In this document: piece after piece, positions 41,436 through 50,966 of the stretch
Position numbering within the stretch: the stretch's first letter is position 1
Layout: each line of letters begins with the position of its first letter
Assembly (NCBI GenBank): GCA_947631965.1
Contig: CANRNL010000001.1
Span: forward strand, 1-64,000
Direction: 5' to 3'
From: an uncultured Clostridia bacterium
GTDB taxonomy: Bacteria; Bacillota; Clostridia; Monoglobales; Monoglobaceae
Length of the DNA: 64,000 bases
Program-made: the position numbers and the translations under genes
Notes under the pieces: model-generated
Told to the model about the DNA's origin: nothing
The model's input: the letters and a program-made list of their open reading frames with translations, nothing else
Databases searched by the model: none

Positions 41436-42264
41436 ATTCGCCTACCGTGTTTCTTATCATTCGCAGCAACTGTGTACCGTTCGTGCCACCTATGACGGTA
41501 AGCCGCTTTATAGAGTGAAGTCCGTCCCACTTTACATTGGCGTAGCTTGGGTCGGAACTGAGCCTGTCGTCCACAAGCACCTCTACCCTGTACCCCGCAA
41601 GCTCCGCAAGCGGAACCAGCTTTTCGTCATAGCCGCCGTACGGGAACGCTATTACCTCGCAGGTCTTGCCGAGGTACTTTTCAATCATAAACTTCGACAT
41701 ACGAAGCTCCTTTTGAATGTCCGACTTGCTCATCTTGGAAAGGTCAACGTGCGACAGCGTGTGCGACTCAATGTCTATAAGTCCGCTCTGCTGCATTTCC
41801 ATCGCCTGTACCCAGCTAAAGTGAGAGTTGTTCACTTTGCCGTCCTCAGCACGCTCTCCGACCGTGCCGGTAACCACAAAAATCGTTGCGGGGAGCCCGT
41901 AGCGTTTTAAAATCGGATACGCAATCTCGTAGTTGCTCAGATACCCGTCGTCAAACGTTATCACCAGAGGCTTTTCGGGCAGTTCCTTTTCTCCCCTTAC
42001 ATAATCTATATAGTCGCTCAGCTTTATCACGTTATATCCCGCATTGACAATTGCTTTAATATTGTTTTCAAAATCATTTGCCGAGATGTTGGCAATGTCG
42101 CCCGTGCTGTCGTACGACGTTATATTGTGATACAGCAAAATCGGCACTTTGACCTCGTCGCTTTCATCGCTTTTATCCGCAAGCGCGCTGAGCATACCGC
42201 ACTGAAAAATAAGTATTGACAGTAGCGCGCAAACCGCGGCTTTAAACCATTTTGGAATATTCAT
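41434..42264 (-). CDS. Polysaccharide deacetylase (NodB domain)
   Basis: 276 aa with an N-terminal signal or anchor helix (AAVCALLSILIFQCGMLSALA). NodB metal site complete: FDDGYLSNYEIA near residue 105 gives the catalytic and metal Asp pair, and IESHTLSHVDL near 165 gives the two His ligands; AFPYGGYDE near 202 is motif 3. Probably deacetylates peptidoglycan or another surface glycan. It sits directly after rho on the same strand. Confidence 0.9.
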   Translation of the reverse strand: MNIPKWFKAAVCALLSILIFQCGMLSALADKSDESDEVKVPILLYHNITSYDSTGDIANISANDFENNIKAIVNAGYNVIKLSDYIDYVRGEKELPEKPLVITFDDGYLSNYEIAYPILKRYGLPATIFVVTGTVGERAEDGKVNNSHFSWVQAMEMQQSGLIDIESHTLSHVDLSKMSKSDIQKELRMSKFMIEKYLGKTCEVIAFPYGGYDEKLVPLAELAGYRVEVLVDDRLSSDPSYANVKWDGLHSIKRLTVIGGTNGTQLLRMIRNTVGE

Positions 42265-42269
42265 CTTAT

Positions 42270-43658
42270 TTACAGTCCCTTTCCGGCAATTTTTATTACT
42301 TCTTCGTTATTCTTTGTCTTTGAAATCAAATTTAACAATTTTTCGGTCACCTCGGCGGTGTTTTGGTTGGACAGCGCGCGCCGTATGCTCCAAACCGCCA
42401 TAAGCTCCTCTCCGCGCATCAAAAGCTCCTCGCGTCTCGTACCCGACTTGGAAATATCTATCGCGGGGAAGATACGCATTTCCTGAAGCTTTCTGTCGAG
42501 ATGTATCTCCATATTTCCGGTACCTTTGAATTCCTCGAAAATCACGTCGTCCATACGGCTGCCCGTTTCAATCAAAGCCGTCGCGAGAATGGTCAGACTG
42601 CCGCCCTCCTCTATGTTGCGCGCCGCGCCGAAAAAGCGTTTCGGGCGGTAGAGTGCGGACGGGTCAAGTCCTCCCGACAGTGTTCTGCCCGATGGAGCAA
42701 TCGTAAGATTATACGCCCTCGCCAAACGCGTCAGGCTGTCAAGCAAAATCACAACGTCTTTTTTATGCTCTACCAGACGCTTTGCCCGCTCCAGAACTAT
42801 CTCGGCAACCTTTGTGTGGTTCTGCGGCTCTTCGTCAAACGTGGAGTAAATAACGTCGCCTTTTATGGAGCGCTGTATCTCGGTAACCTCCTCCGGACGT
42901 TCGTCTATGAGCAAAACAATCAGCTTTATGTCGGGATTTGCGTTGGTTATGCTGTTGGCAATATGCTTGAGAAGGGTGGTCTTGCCCGCCTTGGGCGGCG
43001 CGACAATAATTCCTCTCTGCCCTTTGCCGATGGGCGAAACAAGGTCTATCATACGCATAGCGTAATCATCCTGACCGAGCGCGAGCTTCAGCCTTTCGTT
43101 AGGGAAAATCGGGGTCAGTTCGTCAAACGCGGTACGGTGTATCGAAACGTCTATCTTGTCGCCGTTCACCGTCTGAACGTACAGCAGCGCCTCAAAACGC
43201 TCTCCCTCGTGCTGCATTCTCGTGTTGCCCACGATATAGTCGCCGGTCTTGAGATTAAAGCGTCTTATATGATTTGACGAAACGTAAACATCATTTTCGC
43301 CCGACTGATAATTGTCGGAGCGCAAAAAGCCGTAACCCTCCGGAAGCACCTCCAAAACGCCGCTTTTCAGGTTGGTCTGACGCACGGGGTCGCTGTACTC
43401 GATATTGGACGACGCGCCTCTCTCCCGCCTTTCAACCCTGAACGGTCTTTCGCGAACGGGCGCGGCAGTCTCCGTAGGTTCGGATGGCAAATCGGTCTTT
43501 TCAGTCGTTTCGCCCGACGCTTCCGCATCGCCGCAAAAAGGCTTCAAAAGCTCCAGCAGTTCCTTTTTTCGATATTTTGTGACCGACTTTATTCCGTTGT
43601 CGTGAGCAATCTTATAAAGCTCCGTTATCTTCTTCTTTGTAAGCTCTTCATACAGCAT
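42270..43658 (-). CDS. rho: Transcription termination factor Rho
   Basis: 462 aa. RNA-dependent hexameric helicase that releases RNA from polymerase. N-terminal Rho-N helices ([18 protein letters not shown]), an acidic/basic insert of about 40 residues, RNA-binding CSD ([18 protein letters not shown]), Walker [13 protein letters not shown] near residue 232, Walker [17 protein letters not shown] and the Q/R loops ([21 protein letters not shown]). Complete. Confidence 0.97.
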   Translation of the reverse strand: MLYEELTKKKITELYKIAHDNGIKSVTKYRKKELLELLKPFCGDAEASGETTEKTDLPSEPTETAAPVRERPFRVERRERGASSNIEYSDPVRQTNLKSGVLEVLPEGYGFLRSDNYQSGENDVYVSSNHIRRFNLKTGDYIVGNTRMQHEGERFEALLYVQTVNGDKIDVSIHRTAFDELTPIFPNERLKLALGQDDYAMRMIDLVSPIGKGQRGIIVAPPKAGKTTLLKHIANSITNANPDIKLIVLLIDERPEEVTEIQRSIKGDVIYSTFDEEPQNHTKVAEIVLERAKRLVEHKKDVVILLDSLTRLARAYNLTIAPSGRTLSGGLDPSALYRPKRFFGAARNIEEGGSLTILATALIETGSRMDDVIFEEFKGTGNMEIHLDRKLQEMRIFPAIDISKSGTRREELLMRGEELMAVWSIRRALSNQNTAEVTEKLLNLISKTKNNEEVIKIAGKGL

Positions 43659-43679
43659 ACCATATAACTCCTTCCGTTT

Positions 43680-44306
43680 TTACTTAACACTTGTATGGTC
43701 TAAAAAATTGACAATAAAATTATTGTTGTAAATTTGCGATGCCGCAACCGACTGTGAAATTTGCTCCTCAAAAAATTCGGAGCTGTGAACTGGCTCGATT
43801 GCGAAAACCAACGCGGCGGCTATATACAAAATCAACACTCCCTCCGCCGCGCCGAGTATACCGCCGAGCAGCTTGTTGCACTGCTTCACAACGGGCAGCC
43901 GCGAAGCCACCTTGCACGCCGCTCCGAGCAGTAAAATCAACACTCGGCACAAAATCAACGTCAAAACAAACGCCAAAAGCGCGGTTATTATATTTGAAAT
44001 TCCGAGCGCGGCGGCGTCCGCTCCGCTGTCTATGCCCGCATCGACAAAGCCTCTGAAAAGCTCCGGCACGGCGCTCTTGGTTTCGAGAGCGCCCGGCTCG
44101 GTAATTCCCGTTTTTACGGCGTTTAATATATATTCAAATACGGGGGTGGTTTTGAGAAACTCGGCTACCGGAGAGTAAAAAATCCATGCCAAAATCGTTG
44201 ACAAAAACCAGGAACACACCGACACAATCGTCCTTAGTATTCCTCTCTTAACTCCCAAAATACACATTATAACAATAACCGCCGCCGCTATTATATCCAA
44301 GACCAT
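43680..44306 (-). CDS. CvpA family membrane protein
   Basis: 208 aa with four predicted membrane helices (VLDIIAAAVIVIMCILGVKRG; SWFLSTILAWIFYSPVAEFL; IITALLAFVLTLILCRVLILLL; LGGILGAAEGVLILYIAAALVFAI). The N-terminal D-I-I...G-x-x-R-G and the Leu-Gly-Gly-x-x-G-x-x-x-G near 148 mark the CvpA/colicin V production family, a general envelope protein of uncertain role. Lies between rho and a DUF5711-like gene on the same strand. Confidence 0.85.
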   Translation of the reverse strand: MVLDIIAAAVIVIMCILGVKRGILRTIVSVCSWFLSTILAWIFYSPVAEFLKTTPVFEYILNAVKTGITEPGALETKSAVPELFRGFVDAGIDSGADAAALGISNIITALLAFVLTLILCRVLILLLGAACKVASRLPVVKQCNKLLGGILGAAEGVLILYIAAALVFAIEPVHSSEFFEEQISQSVAASQIYNNNFIVNFLDHTSVK

Positions 44307-44333
44307 ATATATTCCTCCGACGCAAAAACCTTG

Positions 44334-45413
44334 CTACCTGATTTTGACAATGCTGTACTTGCCGCTTCCGCCCGCCGCAAAAACGCGCCGTCCGCCGCCG
44401 AACAGACACAAATCCTTTATTTCGTGTTCACACTTTTCGGTGTTTTTCAGCTTTCCGTTTGAGCTTATGTAATATATATCGCGCATAAGGCTTGCCGCAA
44501 TCACGCCGCCGTCCGACGACAAGTGCTTGAGTTCGCCGCTCGCCTCATAACTGCCCTTGAGCTTACCGCTCCTTGAGTATATTTCGAGCGTCGTGTTGTT
44601 TTTGTTATTCATCACGGCAAACGCCATATTATTTTCGTCGTCAATATTAAACTCGGACACGCTTCGTCCGCCGAAACTGACCTCAAATCTTACCTTGCCG
44701 TCTTTATTGTAACCGACCGTCTCGCTGTCCGAAACCGTGACGATTTTTCCGCTGTCGGTAAATCTTACCGTACCCATTACGGTATCGGGGCGGGTGGTCT
44801 GTCCGAAAAGCTTATCCGCCTTGGTATCCAAAACGACCAGCTTTGACCCTGCGGTGCGCTCGTCCGTTGTTATGAGCGACGCCGCAACATACCTGCCGTC
44901 CGACGACAAATCGACGTCGGTCAAATACCCCTCGTTGCAGTGCCAGCGGTATTTTTCTCTGCCCTTTTTGTCGAGCAGCACCACCATTCCTTTATATCCC
45001 TCATCATCGCAGGCGACCGCCATATCCCCGCGCTTATTCACGTTCGCGGAAATAATATTGGTTGCCGAGGCATACTCGCAAAGCTGTTTGTCGTCATAAG
45101 CGAGATTTATTTTATTGGTGGAAAGGTCTGCTATAACAATATACTTCCCGCGAGTACGCACAAGCGCGTCGGAGCTTGGCACGTTCAGCGACCACTCGGA
45201 GTTTCCGCCGCTGTCCACAAGCTGAATTCCCTCCGCCGAAACAAGCAATACATTATCATTATACGGCTTCAGTTCCTTCGGTATAACCTCTCCGAGCTGT
45301 GTTTTTCCTCTGCCGGAAGAGGATGATATAAGCACGAGAATTATCACCGCCGCAAGAATCACCGCGCCGAGCAAAATCGCCGTTTTTTTGTTTTTTATAT
45401 CTTCTGTTCTCAT
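44334..45413 (-). CDS. DUF5711-like membrane-anchored beta-propeller protein
   Basis: 359 aa from the ATG at 45413 (GGAGG upstream, directly after the truA stop; the tracked 45446 start adds 11 residues). One N-terminal membrane helix (AILLGAVILAAVIILVLISSSS) anchors a domain of WD-like or PQQ-like repeats (VLLVSAEGIQLVDSGGNSEW, GRYVAASLIT, NMAFAVMNNK). Function unknown. Co-transcribed with truA and the ECF genes. Confidence 0.75.
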   Translation of the reverse strand: MRTEDIKNKKTAILLGAVILAAVIILVLISSSSGRGKTQLGEVIPKELKPYNDNVLLVSAEGIQLVDSGGNSEWSLNVPSSDALVRTRGKYIVIADLSTNKINLAYDDKQLCEYASATNIISANVNKRGDMAVACDDEGYKGMVVLLDKKGREKYRWHCNEGYLTDVDLSSDGRYVAASLITTDERTAGSKLVVLDTKADKLFGQTTRPDTVMGTVRFTDSGKIVTVSDSETVGYNKDGKVRFEVSFGGRSVSEFNIDDENNMAFAVMNNKNNTTLEIYSRSGKLKGSYEASGELKHLSSDGGVIAASLMRDIYYISSNGKLKNTEKCEHEIKDLCLFGGGRRVFAAGGSGKYSIVKIR

Positions 45414-45414
45414 C

Positions 45415-46188
45415 TTAGTCCTCCGACAGCAATTTGAAATTTTCATAATACACTTTTTTAAGAAACAGTCCGTTCGGCGGCGCGGTGATACCCGCCCGCG
45501 AGCGGTCGCATGCTGCTATTATCGACGGTATATCCGACGCGTTGGTCCTTCCCGCTCCGACATACGCAACCGTTCCGGTTATAATGCGCACCATATTGTA
45601 TAAAAACGCGTCCGCCGTTATTTCAAGCGCCAATATATCGGGATTTTCGGGAAGTCGGTACACCTCGCACTTTGAAACCGTGCGCTCGGTGGTCTTTTGA
45701 GAGCCTCCCACCGAAACAAACCCCGCAAAATCGTGCCGCCCCTCAAACGACTTCGCCGCCTTTTGCATATCCGAAAGGCTCAGCGTGCGCGGAATATGCC
45801 AGCAGTACCTCTCAAGAAACGGGCTTCGCTTCGCGCCGCTGAAAATATAATAGACATATGTCTTTCCCTTTGCGCAAAAACGCGCGTCAAACCCATCCGA
45901 GACTTCCGCCGAGCCGAGCGCGGCAACGCTCGAACACGGTAGCTTGGTGTTAAGCGCAATCCACATTCTGTCGGGCGGAACGGCGCTCTCGGTTTTAAAA
46001 TTAAAGACGTATTCAAGAGCGTGTACGCCCGCGTCGGTGCGGCTGCATCCGGTAACGGCAATTTTTTCTCCCGTTATCTCGCCGAGAGCCTCCTCCACCG
46101 TCTGCTGAACGCTTATTCCGTTTTTCTGCCTTTGCCAGCCGTGAAACGACGAGCCGTCATAAGTTATTTTAACCGCTATATTTTTCAT
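45415..46188 (-). CDS. truA: tRNA pseudouridine(38-40) synthase TruA
   Basis: 257 aa from the ATG at 46188 (MKNIAVKITYDGSSFHGWQRQ), a start typical for TruA; the tracked start adds 13 residues. The catalytic Asp lies in GCSRTDAGVHAL near residue 53; FLYNMVRIITGT near 203 is the second signature. Modifies positions 38-40 of tRNA anticodon arms. Directly after ecfT, the order usual in Firmicutes. Confidence 0.95.
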   Translation of the reverse strand: MKNIAVKITYDGSSFHGWQRQKNGISVQQTVEEALGEITGEKIAVTGCSRTDAGVHALEYVFNFKTESAVPPDRMWIALNTKLPCSSVAALGSAEVSDGFDARFCAKGKTYVYYIFSGAKRSPFLERYCWHIPRTLSLSDMQKAAKSFEGRHDFAGFVSVGGSQKTTERTVSKCEVYRLPENPDILALEITADAFLYNMVRIITGTVAYVGAGRTNASDIPSIIAACDRSRAGITAPPNGLFLKKVYYENFKLLSED

Positions 46189-46198
46189 GGTAAATTCC

Positions 46199-47008
46199 TC
46201 AAAACGCAAACAGGAAATTTGTCGCAAAAACCGCCGCGGTAAACACCGCGAAAATCAGCCACGCAAACGCGTCTCTTCTGCCGTACTCCAGCTTATTGAG
46301 GCGCGTTCTGTTTTTGCCGCCCCGATAGCATCTGCACTCCATAGCCGTAGCCAATTCGTCGGCGCGGCGGAAAGAGCTTATAAACAGCGGAATTAAAATC
46401 GGCACCATAGCCTTTGCGCGCCGTACCAGATTTCCGCTGTCAAAATCCGCTCCGCGCGCACTCTGCGCCTTGATTATTTTGTCGGTTTCTTCCAAAAGGG
46501 TCGGAATAAATCTCAGCGCAATGGTCATCATCATAGAAATCTCGTGCGCCGGAACCCCTATTTTCCCGAACGGGCTGAGCAGGCGCTCCATACCGTCGGT
46601 GAGCAAAATCGGCGACGTGGTAAGCGTCAGGAGAGATGTACCCATAATCAGAAACAGCAGTCTCAAAACCATAAACACCGCAAAGCGAAGTCCTTCGTCG
46701 GTAATCGTAAAAATCCACCAGTGAAAGATAATTACGCCGCCCGACGTCAGGAACAGATTAAACAGCGCGGTTATTAAAATAAAAAACATAATCGGTTTAA
46801 GCCCTCTGAGTATAAAGCGCACGGGTACTCTCGCCATAGCGCAGCAGCTTATCACAAAGAGCGCGAGGACCATATATCCGACAAAGCTCTTTACAAAAAA
46901 CACAACCACGACATAGACAAGTACCAAAAGAATTTTTGTTCGCGGGTCAAGGCGGTGTATGACCGATTCGGCAGGAAAAAACTGACCTATGGTAATATCC
47001 GTAATCAT
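46199..47008 (-). CDS. ecfT: Energy-coupling factor transporter membrane protein EcfT
   Basis: 269 aa, about five membrane helices. Couples the two ATPases to substrate-binding S components. The family start GQFFPAESVIHRLDPRTKILL and the two coupling-helix Ala-Arg-Gly type motifs (QSARGADFD near 185, MECRCYRGG near 222) are visible. It overlaps ecfA2 by one base. Together with ecfA1/A2 it forms the shared energizing module. Confidence 0.95.
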   Translation of the reverse strand: MITDITIGQFFPAESVIHRLDPRTKILLVLVYVVVVFFVKSFVGYMVLALFVISCCAMARVPVRFILRGLKPIMFFILITALFNLFLTSGGVIIFHWWIFTITDEGLRFAVFMVLRLLFLIMGTSLLTLTTSPILLTDGMERLLSPFGKIGVPAHEISMMMTIALRFIPTLLEETDKIIKAQSARGADFDSGNLVRRAKAMVPILIPLFISSFRRADELATAMECRCYRGGKNRTRLNKLEYGRRDAFAWLIFAVFTAAVFATNFLFAF

Positions 47009-47862
47009 CAGCTCACCCCGCCTTCTTTTAAAGCCGAAACAATTTCTCTTTCGGCCTCTCTGATTGTAAAAATTCCCTGCTTCAAAGACGGGATTTTTTC
47101 ACGAAGATTATCTGTTATCTTAGTGACCTGAGGCACCGCAAGACCCATTTTTTCAAGCTCCGCGCCTCGGCTGAACACCTCTCTGACCGAGCCGTCCATC
47201 GCCAGAGCGCCCTTGTTCATAACGACAATTCGCTCCGCCAGCCGCGCCACGTCCTCCATACTGTGCGTGACCAAAACTACGGTCGCGCCCGTTCTCGCAT
47301 GCATATCCTTAATTTTAAACAAAATTTCATCTCTGCCCGACGGGTCCAGTCCTGCGGTCGGCTCGTCAAGCACGAGTATTTTCGGTTCCATAGCCAGAAT
47401 ACCCGCGATTGCGGCGCGGCGTTTTTGTCCGCCCGACATCTCAAACGGCGACTTCTCCAACGCCTCGTCGGACAGCCCGACCATACTCGCCGCAAACCTT
47501 ACGCGGCGGTCTACTTCATCCGCCGAAAGACCCATATTGCGAGGTCCGAACGAAATATCTTTATATACCGTTTCTTCAAAAAGCTGATATTCGGGGTACT
47601 GCATAACCAGACCTACCTTAAAGCGAATGTCGCGCAGAGATTTAAGCGTGCCTATATCAACTCCGTCTATTAAAACTCTGCCCGACGTGGGCTTTAAAAG
47701 ACCGTTAAAAAGCCGGATAAGCGTGGACTTTCCCGAACCGGTATGCCCGATAAGTCCAATAAATTCGCCGTCCTCTATTGTTATATTAACATTTTTAAGC
47801 GCCTCTTTTTCAAACGGGCTGCCCTTTTGATAAACGTAAGAAACATCTTCGAGCTTTAACAT
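47008..47862 (-). CDS. ecfA2: Energy-coupling factor ATPase EcfA2
   Basis: 284 aa from the ATG at 47862 (MLKLEDVSYVYQ), where ECF ATPases begin; the tracked 47931 start overlaps the ecfA1 end. Walker A GHTGSGKST, Q-loop VMQYPEYQLFE, ABC signature MSGGQKRRAAIAG and Walker B ILVLDEPTAGLD are all present. Powers S components such as BioY at 50389. Confidence 0.94.
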   Translation of the reverse strand: MLKLEDVSYVYQKGSPFEKEALKNVNITIEDGEFIGLIGHTGSGKSTLIRLFNGLLKPTSGRVLIDGVDIGTLKSLRDIRFKVGLVMQYPEYQLFEETVYKDISFGPRNMGLSADEVDRRVRFAASMVGLSDEALEKSPFEMSGGQKRRAAIAGILAMEPKILVLDEPTAGLDPSGRDEILFKIKDMHARTGATVVLVTHSMEDVARLAERIVVMNKGALAMDGSVREVFSRGAELEKMGLAVPQVTKITDNLREKIPSLKQGIFTIREAEREIVSALKEGGVS

Positions 47863-47885
47863 ATGCGTATTACGCCCTTTCTCAC

Positions 47886-48749
47886 TTATTTCCGTGCCTG
47901 CGTCATCAAACGCTCGATTTCGGAAGTACACTCTTCCGCGTTCAAAACATCTGTTTTTATATCAAATCCGTCCTTTGACAAAAGGTACGCAAGCTCGGTT
48001 GCCTGCGGAACGTCAAGACCGATTTTTTTCAGCTCATCCACCTGCGAAAATACCTCACGCGGCGAAGCGTCGCGCACGATTTGTCCGTCGCTTATAACCA
48101 CTACGCGGTCGGCGCGCACCGCCTCATCCATATAATGCGTTATCAGTATTACCGTCATACCCTCCTCGCGGTTAAGGCGGGAAACCGTGTTTATAATCTC
48201 CCGTCTGCCCGACGGGTCGAGCATAGCGGTCGGCTCGTCAAGCACTATTACGTCGGGCATCATAGCCAAAACTCCCGCAATGGCAACGCGCTGCTTCTGT
48301 CCGCCCGAAAGGTGGTGCGGCTCGCTTCGCCGAAACTCGTACATTCCGACGGTTTTAAGCGCGTAATCCACTCTTTTCCGTATTTCTGCGGGCGGAACTC
48401 CCATATTTTCGGGAGCAAACGCCACGTCCTCCTCAACTATTGTGGTGACAATCTGATTGTCGGGGTTTTGAAACACCATTCCGACGCGGCTCCTTATATC
48501 AAAAAGCCTGTCCTCGTCCGCCGTGTCTATCCCGTCCGCCAGCACCCTGCCCGACGTGGGCGTAAGTATCGCGTTCATCAGCTTCGCAAGCGTCGATTTG
48601 CCCGAACCGTTATGACCGAGAACAGCCACAAACTCCCCTCGGCGCACATTCAGGTTTATATTCCTCAAAACCTCGGTCGTCTTGCCCGTCTCCGAATTTG
48701 AGTATGAGAAGTTAAGATTTTCAATTTTAATTATATCGTCAGTACCCAT
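47886..48749 (-). CDS. ecfA1: Energy-coupling factor ATPase EcfA1
   Basis: 287 aa. Walker A GHNGSGKST, Q-loop FQNPDNQIVTT, signature LSGGQKQRVAIAG and Walker B VIVLDEPTAMLD. First gene of the ecfA1-ecfA2-ecfT-truA run. With EcfA2 it forms the heterodimeric ATPase of group II ECF transporters. Confidence 0.94.
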   Translation of the reverse strand: MGTDDIIKIENLNFSYSNSETGKTTEVLRNINLNVRRGEFVAVLGHNGSGKSTLAKLMNAILTPTSGRVLADGIDTADEDRLFDIRSRVGMVFQNPDNQIVTTIVEEDVAFAPENMGVPPAEIRKRVDYALKTVGMYEFRRSEPHHLSGGQKQRVAIAGVLAMMPDVIVLDEPTAMLDPSGRREIINTVSRLNREEGMTVILITHYMDEAVRADRVVVISDGQIVRDASPREVFSQVDELKKIGLDVPQATELAYLLSKDGFDIKTDVLNAEECTSEIERLMTQARK

Positions 48750-48797
48750 ATAATCACCGCAGTCCCGATTTAATGTCGGCTTGATTTCATCATAATT

Positions 48798-49682
48798 TTA
48801 ATTTTTTGTCCATCTCGCGGAATAGCCGCAGGGCAGAACCATATTTCCGTTTGTTATCGGAAGCCCCACCTCGTCCGCCGTGGTTTTTCCTCCGAACCGC
48901 TTTTCCACCGTCAGACGCATAACATTTTTGAGCGCGCTGCACGCAAGTCCGGTGGTGTAAGAATTTATAAGGAAAAACAGCGGATTTTCGCTGAGAATGT
49001 CACAGCACATTTCGACCAAGCCGAAAAGCTCGTCCTCAATTTTCCACACCTCGCCCGACGGTCCGCGTCCGTACGAGGGAGGGTCCATAATTACCGCGTC
49101 GTAACGCCGTCCACGTCTGCCCTCGCGGGCGACAAATTTTTTCACATCATCCACAATATATCTTATCGGACAGTTTTCCAGACCCGAACGCGCGGCGTTC
49201 TCCTTTGCCCAGGCGACCATACCCTTCGCCGCGTCAACGTGGCAAACGCTCGCGCCCGCCTTCGCCGCCGCGACGGTTGCGCCGCCCGTGTATGCAAAGA
49301 GGTTTAGCACGCTGACGCTGCTCCTGCCGCTGTTTTTAATAAGCTCCGAAAACCAGTCCCAGTTCACAGCCTGTTCGGGGAACAACCCCGTATGCTTAAA
49401 GCCCATCGGCTTTACGCCGTAGCTCAAATCGCGGTACCTTATCTCCCAGTCGGGCAGACGTTTTCCGTAGTACTCCCAGTGTCCGCCGCCGCTTGAGCTG
49501 CGTATATAACGCGCGTCAGCCCTGCGCCAGAGCTTCGACTTTTCTCCCTCGGCAACGCTCCAGACTATCTGAGGGTCGGGGCGAACGAGTATAACGTCGC
49601 CCCATCTCTCCAGCTTTTCGCCGTCCGACGCGTCTATTAACTCGTAATCCTGCCACTTGTCCGAAAGAAACACCGCCCGCAC
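48798..49682 (-). CDS. Class I SAM-dependent rRNA methyltransferase (RlmI/RlmK-like)
   Basis: 294 aa. N-terminal PUA-poor region (RPDPQIVWSVAEGEKSKLWR), then SAM motif LNLFAYTGGATVAAAKAGA near residue 127, HVDAAKGMVAWAKEN, and catalytic-site MDPPSYGRGPSGEVWKIED near 195. Sequence pattern matches the YccW/RlmI-related methyltransferases that modify 23S rRNA cytosine, though the PUA domain is short, so the exact target is uncertain. Confidence 0.85.
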   Translation of the reverse strand: MRAVFLSDKWQDYELIDASDGEKLERWGDVILVRPDPQIVWSVAEGEKSKLWRRADARYIRSSSGGGHWEYYGKRLPDWEIRYRDLSYGVKPMGFKHTGLFPEQAVNWDWFSELIKNSGRSSVSVLNLFAYTGGATVAAAKAGASVCHVDAAKGMVAWAKENAARSGLENCPIRYIVDDVKKFVAREGRRGRRYDAVIMDPPSYGRGPSGEVWKIEDELFGLVEMCCDILSENPLFFLINSYTTGLACSALKNVMRLTVEKRFGGKTTADEVGLPITNGNMVLPCGYSARWTKN

Positions 49683-49744
49683 TCCTTGTTTTTAAACATA
49701 TTTATTTTATTGTACCACTAAATGCCATACCGTGTCAATTTTTT

Positions 49745-49983
49745 ATTTTGGTGCGCGTCGTCGTCGCTACCCGCCCTTTACACTTCGATTTTTGTCGGTT
49801 ATTTTTTTGTTCCGATTTAGCTCGGTGCGTCGAGGGCGCCGCACCCTACAATAAAACACGCGCCGCAGACGCGTAATCTCCCAAAAAGCGGCTTGCGCTT
49901 TTTGGGAAAGAGGAGCAAGTTTCCCATAAAAGCGCAGACGCACGCTTGCGGGCGACGGAGCATAAAGGGAAACTTGTGACGAT
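49745..49983. repeat. Hairpin-rich repeat region left of the 257-bp repeat
   Basis: Contains CGTCGAGGGCGCCG at 49828-49841, the same 14-mer that bounds the 216-bp element at 14330, but only one copy. Nearby are CCCAAAAAGC/GCTTTTTGGG and a GGGAAACTTG/CAAGTTTCCC pair. No gene is seen. It looks like an eroded or fused version of the 14330 element. Confidence 0.45.
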
Positions 49984-50240
49984 GTAGGGGCGAACCGTGT
50001 TCGCCCGCTTGCGGATGTACTTATACGAAAACTCAATCAGAAACAGTAAAATTGGGTTTCAACTTTACCGTCATTGGGTTTTGCCGCGCATTTTAGACAT
50101 CAGTCTTATGCGCGGTAGGGTTTTTAGGGGCAAAGCCCCTAAACGCGCCTTTTGGTACTTTTCCCCGCGTAGGGAAAAGTACATCACCCCGCCCGCACGG
50201 AGTGCGGGCAAAACGGGCGCACGCGGTGCGCCCCTACATT
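49984..50240 (-). repeat. 257-bp MITE-like intergenic repeat, copy 2 (inverted)
   Basis: Same length as copy 1 at 27914-28170 but in reverse orientation: it starts GTAGGGGCGAACCGTGTTCG and ends GTGCGCCCCTACAT. The inner palindromes TTTTAGGGGC/GCCCCTAAA and TTTTCCCCGCGTAGGGAAAA are kept with some changes. Flanking host genes differ, so the two copies are dispersed. Confidence 0.75.
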
Positions 50241-50302
50241 AGAAAAATATAATCGCTAAGTGTAGCACGGAAAGCCCTCTGTCAACTTATTTTTAAAATA
50301 GG

Positions 50303-50331
50303 TTGACAAATATTGTAAATCGGTGTATAAT
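50303..50331 (+). promoter_or_regulatory. Consensus promoter of bioY
   Basis: -35 TTGACA (50303-50308), 17-bp spacer, -10 TATAAT (50326-50331), 58 bases before the ATG at 50389. No obvious BirA palindrome was noticed. Confidence 0.8.
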
Positions 50332-50388
50332 TCAATTATTATTTTTGGGAAAGCGGGGCGGCAAGCCCTGCGGAAACGGAGAACTTTT

Positions 50389-50925
50389 ATGAACAGACAA
50401 AAAATTCATCAGCTTGTATTTATCGCACTTATGACCGCCGTAATATGCGCGGTCGGACCGTTTACCGTTCCGATTGGCGCGGTACCCGTCTCAATGACAA
50501 TTCTCGCGATATTCTTTGCGCTGTACGTCCTCGGCACGAAGAACGGTCTTATAAGCTGTCTTTTGTATATACTGATAGGCTTTATCGGCGTGCCCGTTTT
50601 TTCGGGCTTCGGAAGCGGTGCGTCAAAGGTGCTGGGTCCTACGGGCGGATATATCTTGGGCTATATCTTCCTCGCGTTGATTGCGGGATTTTTCATAGAC
50701 CGTTTCCCCGAAAAACGCCTTATTCCGTTTTTCGGTATGCTTGCCGGAGTGGTCGTATGCTACGCCTTCGGCACGGCGTGGCTTATGTATCAGGCGCATA
50801 TGACGCTCCCTCAGGCGCTTTTGGCGGGAGTTATACCGTTTATTCCGTTTGACTTGCTCAAGGCGGCGATTGCCGCCCTGGCAGGACCTAAAATCCGCAA
50901 GGCGGTCTCAAAAGCCGGACAATAA
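50389..50925 (+). CDS. bioY: Biotin ECF transporter S component BioY
   Basis: 178 aa from the ATG at 50389 (GGAGA upstream; the tracked 50323 start overlaps the promoter). Six membrane helices with the BioY signature GGYILGYIFLALIAGF and PIGAVPVSMTILAIFF. Binds biotin outside the cell and uses the EcfA1-EcfA2-EcfT module, encoded 1.5 kb away on the other strand. Monocistronic, ending in a strong terminator. Confidence 0.95.
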   Translation: MNRQKIHQLVFIALMTAVICAVGPFTVPIGAVPVSMTILAIFFALYVLGTKNGLISCLLYILIGFIGVPVFSGFGSGASKVLGPTGGYILGYIFLALIAGFFIDRFPEKRLIPFFGMLAGVVVCYAFGTAWLMYQAHMTLPQALLAGVIPFIPFDLLKAAIAALAGPKIRKAVSKAGQ

Positions 50926-50957
50926 AACAAGCGCGGCAATAGCCGCGCTTGTTTTAT
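50921..50957. terminator. Terminator of bioY
   Basis: Perfect stem AATAAAACAAGCGCGGC / GCCGCGCTTGTTTTATT with a three-base loop, followed by GTTTT. The bioY stop codon lies in its left arm. It probably also serves the opposing gene ending at 50967. Confidence 0.9.
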
Positions 50958-50966
50958 TGTTTTCTC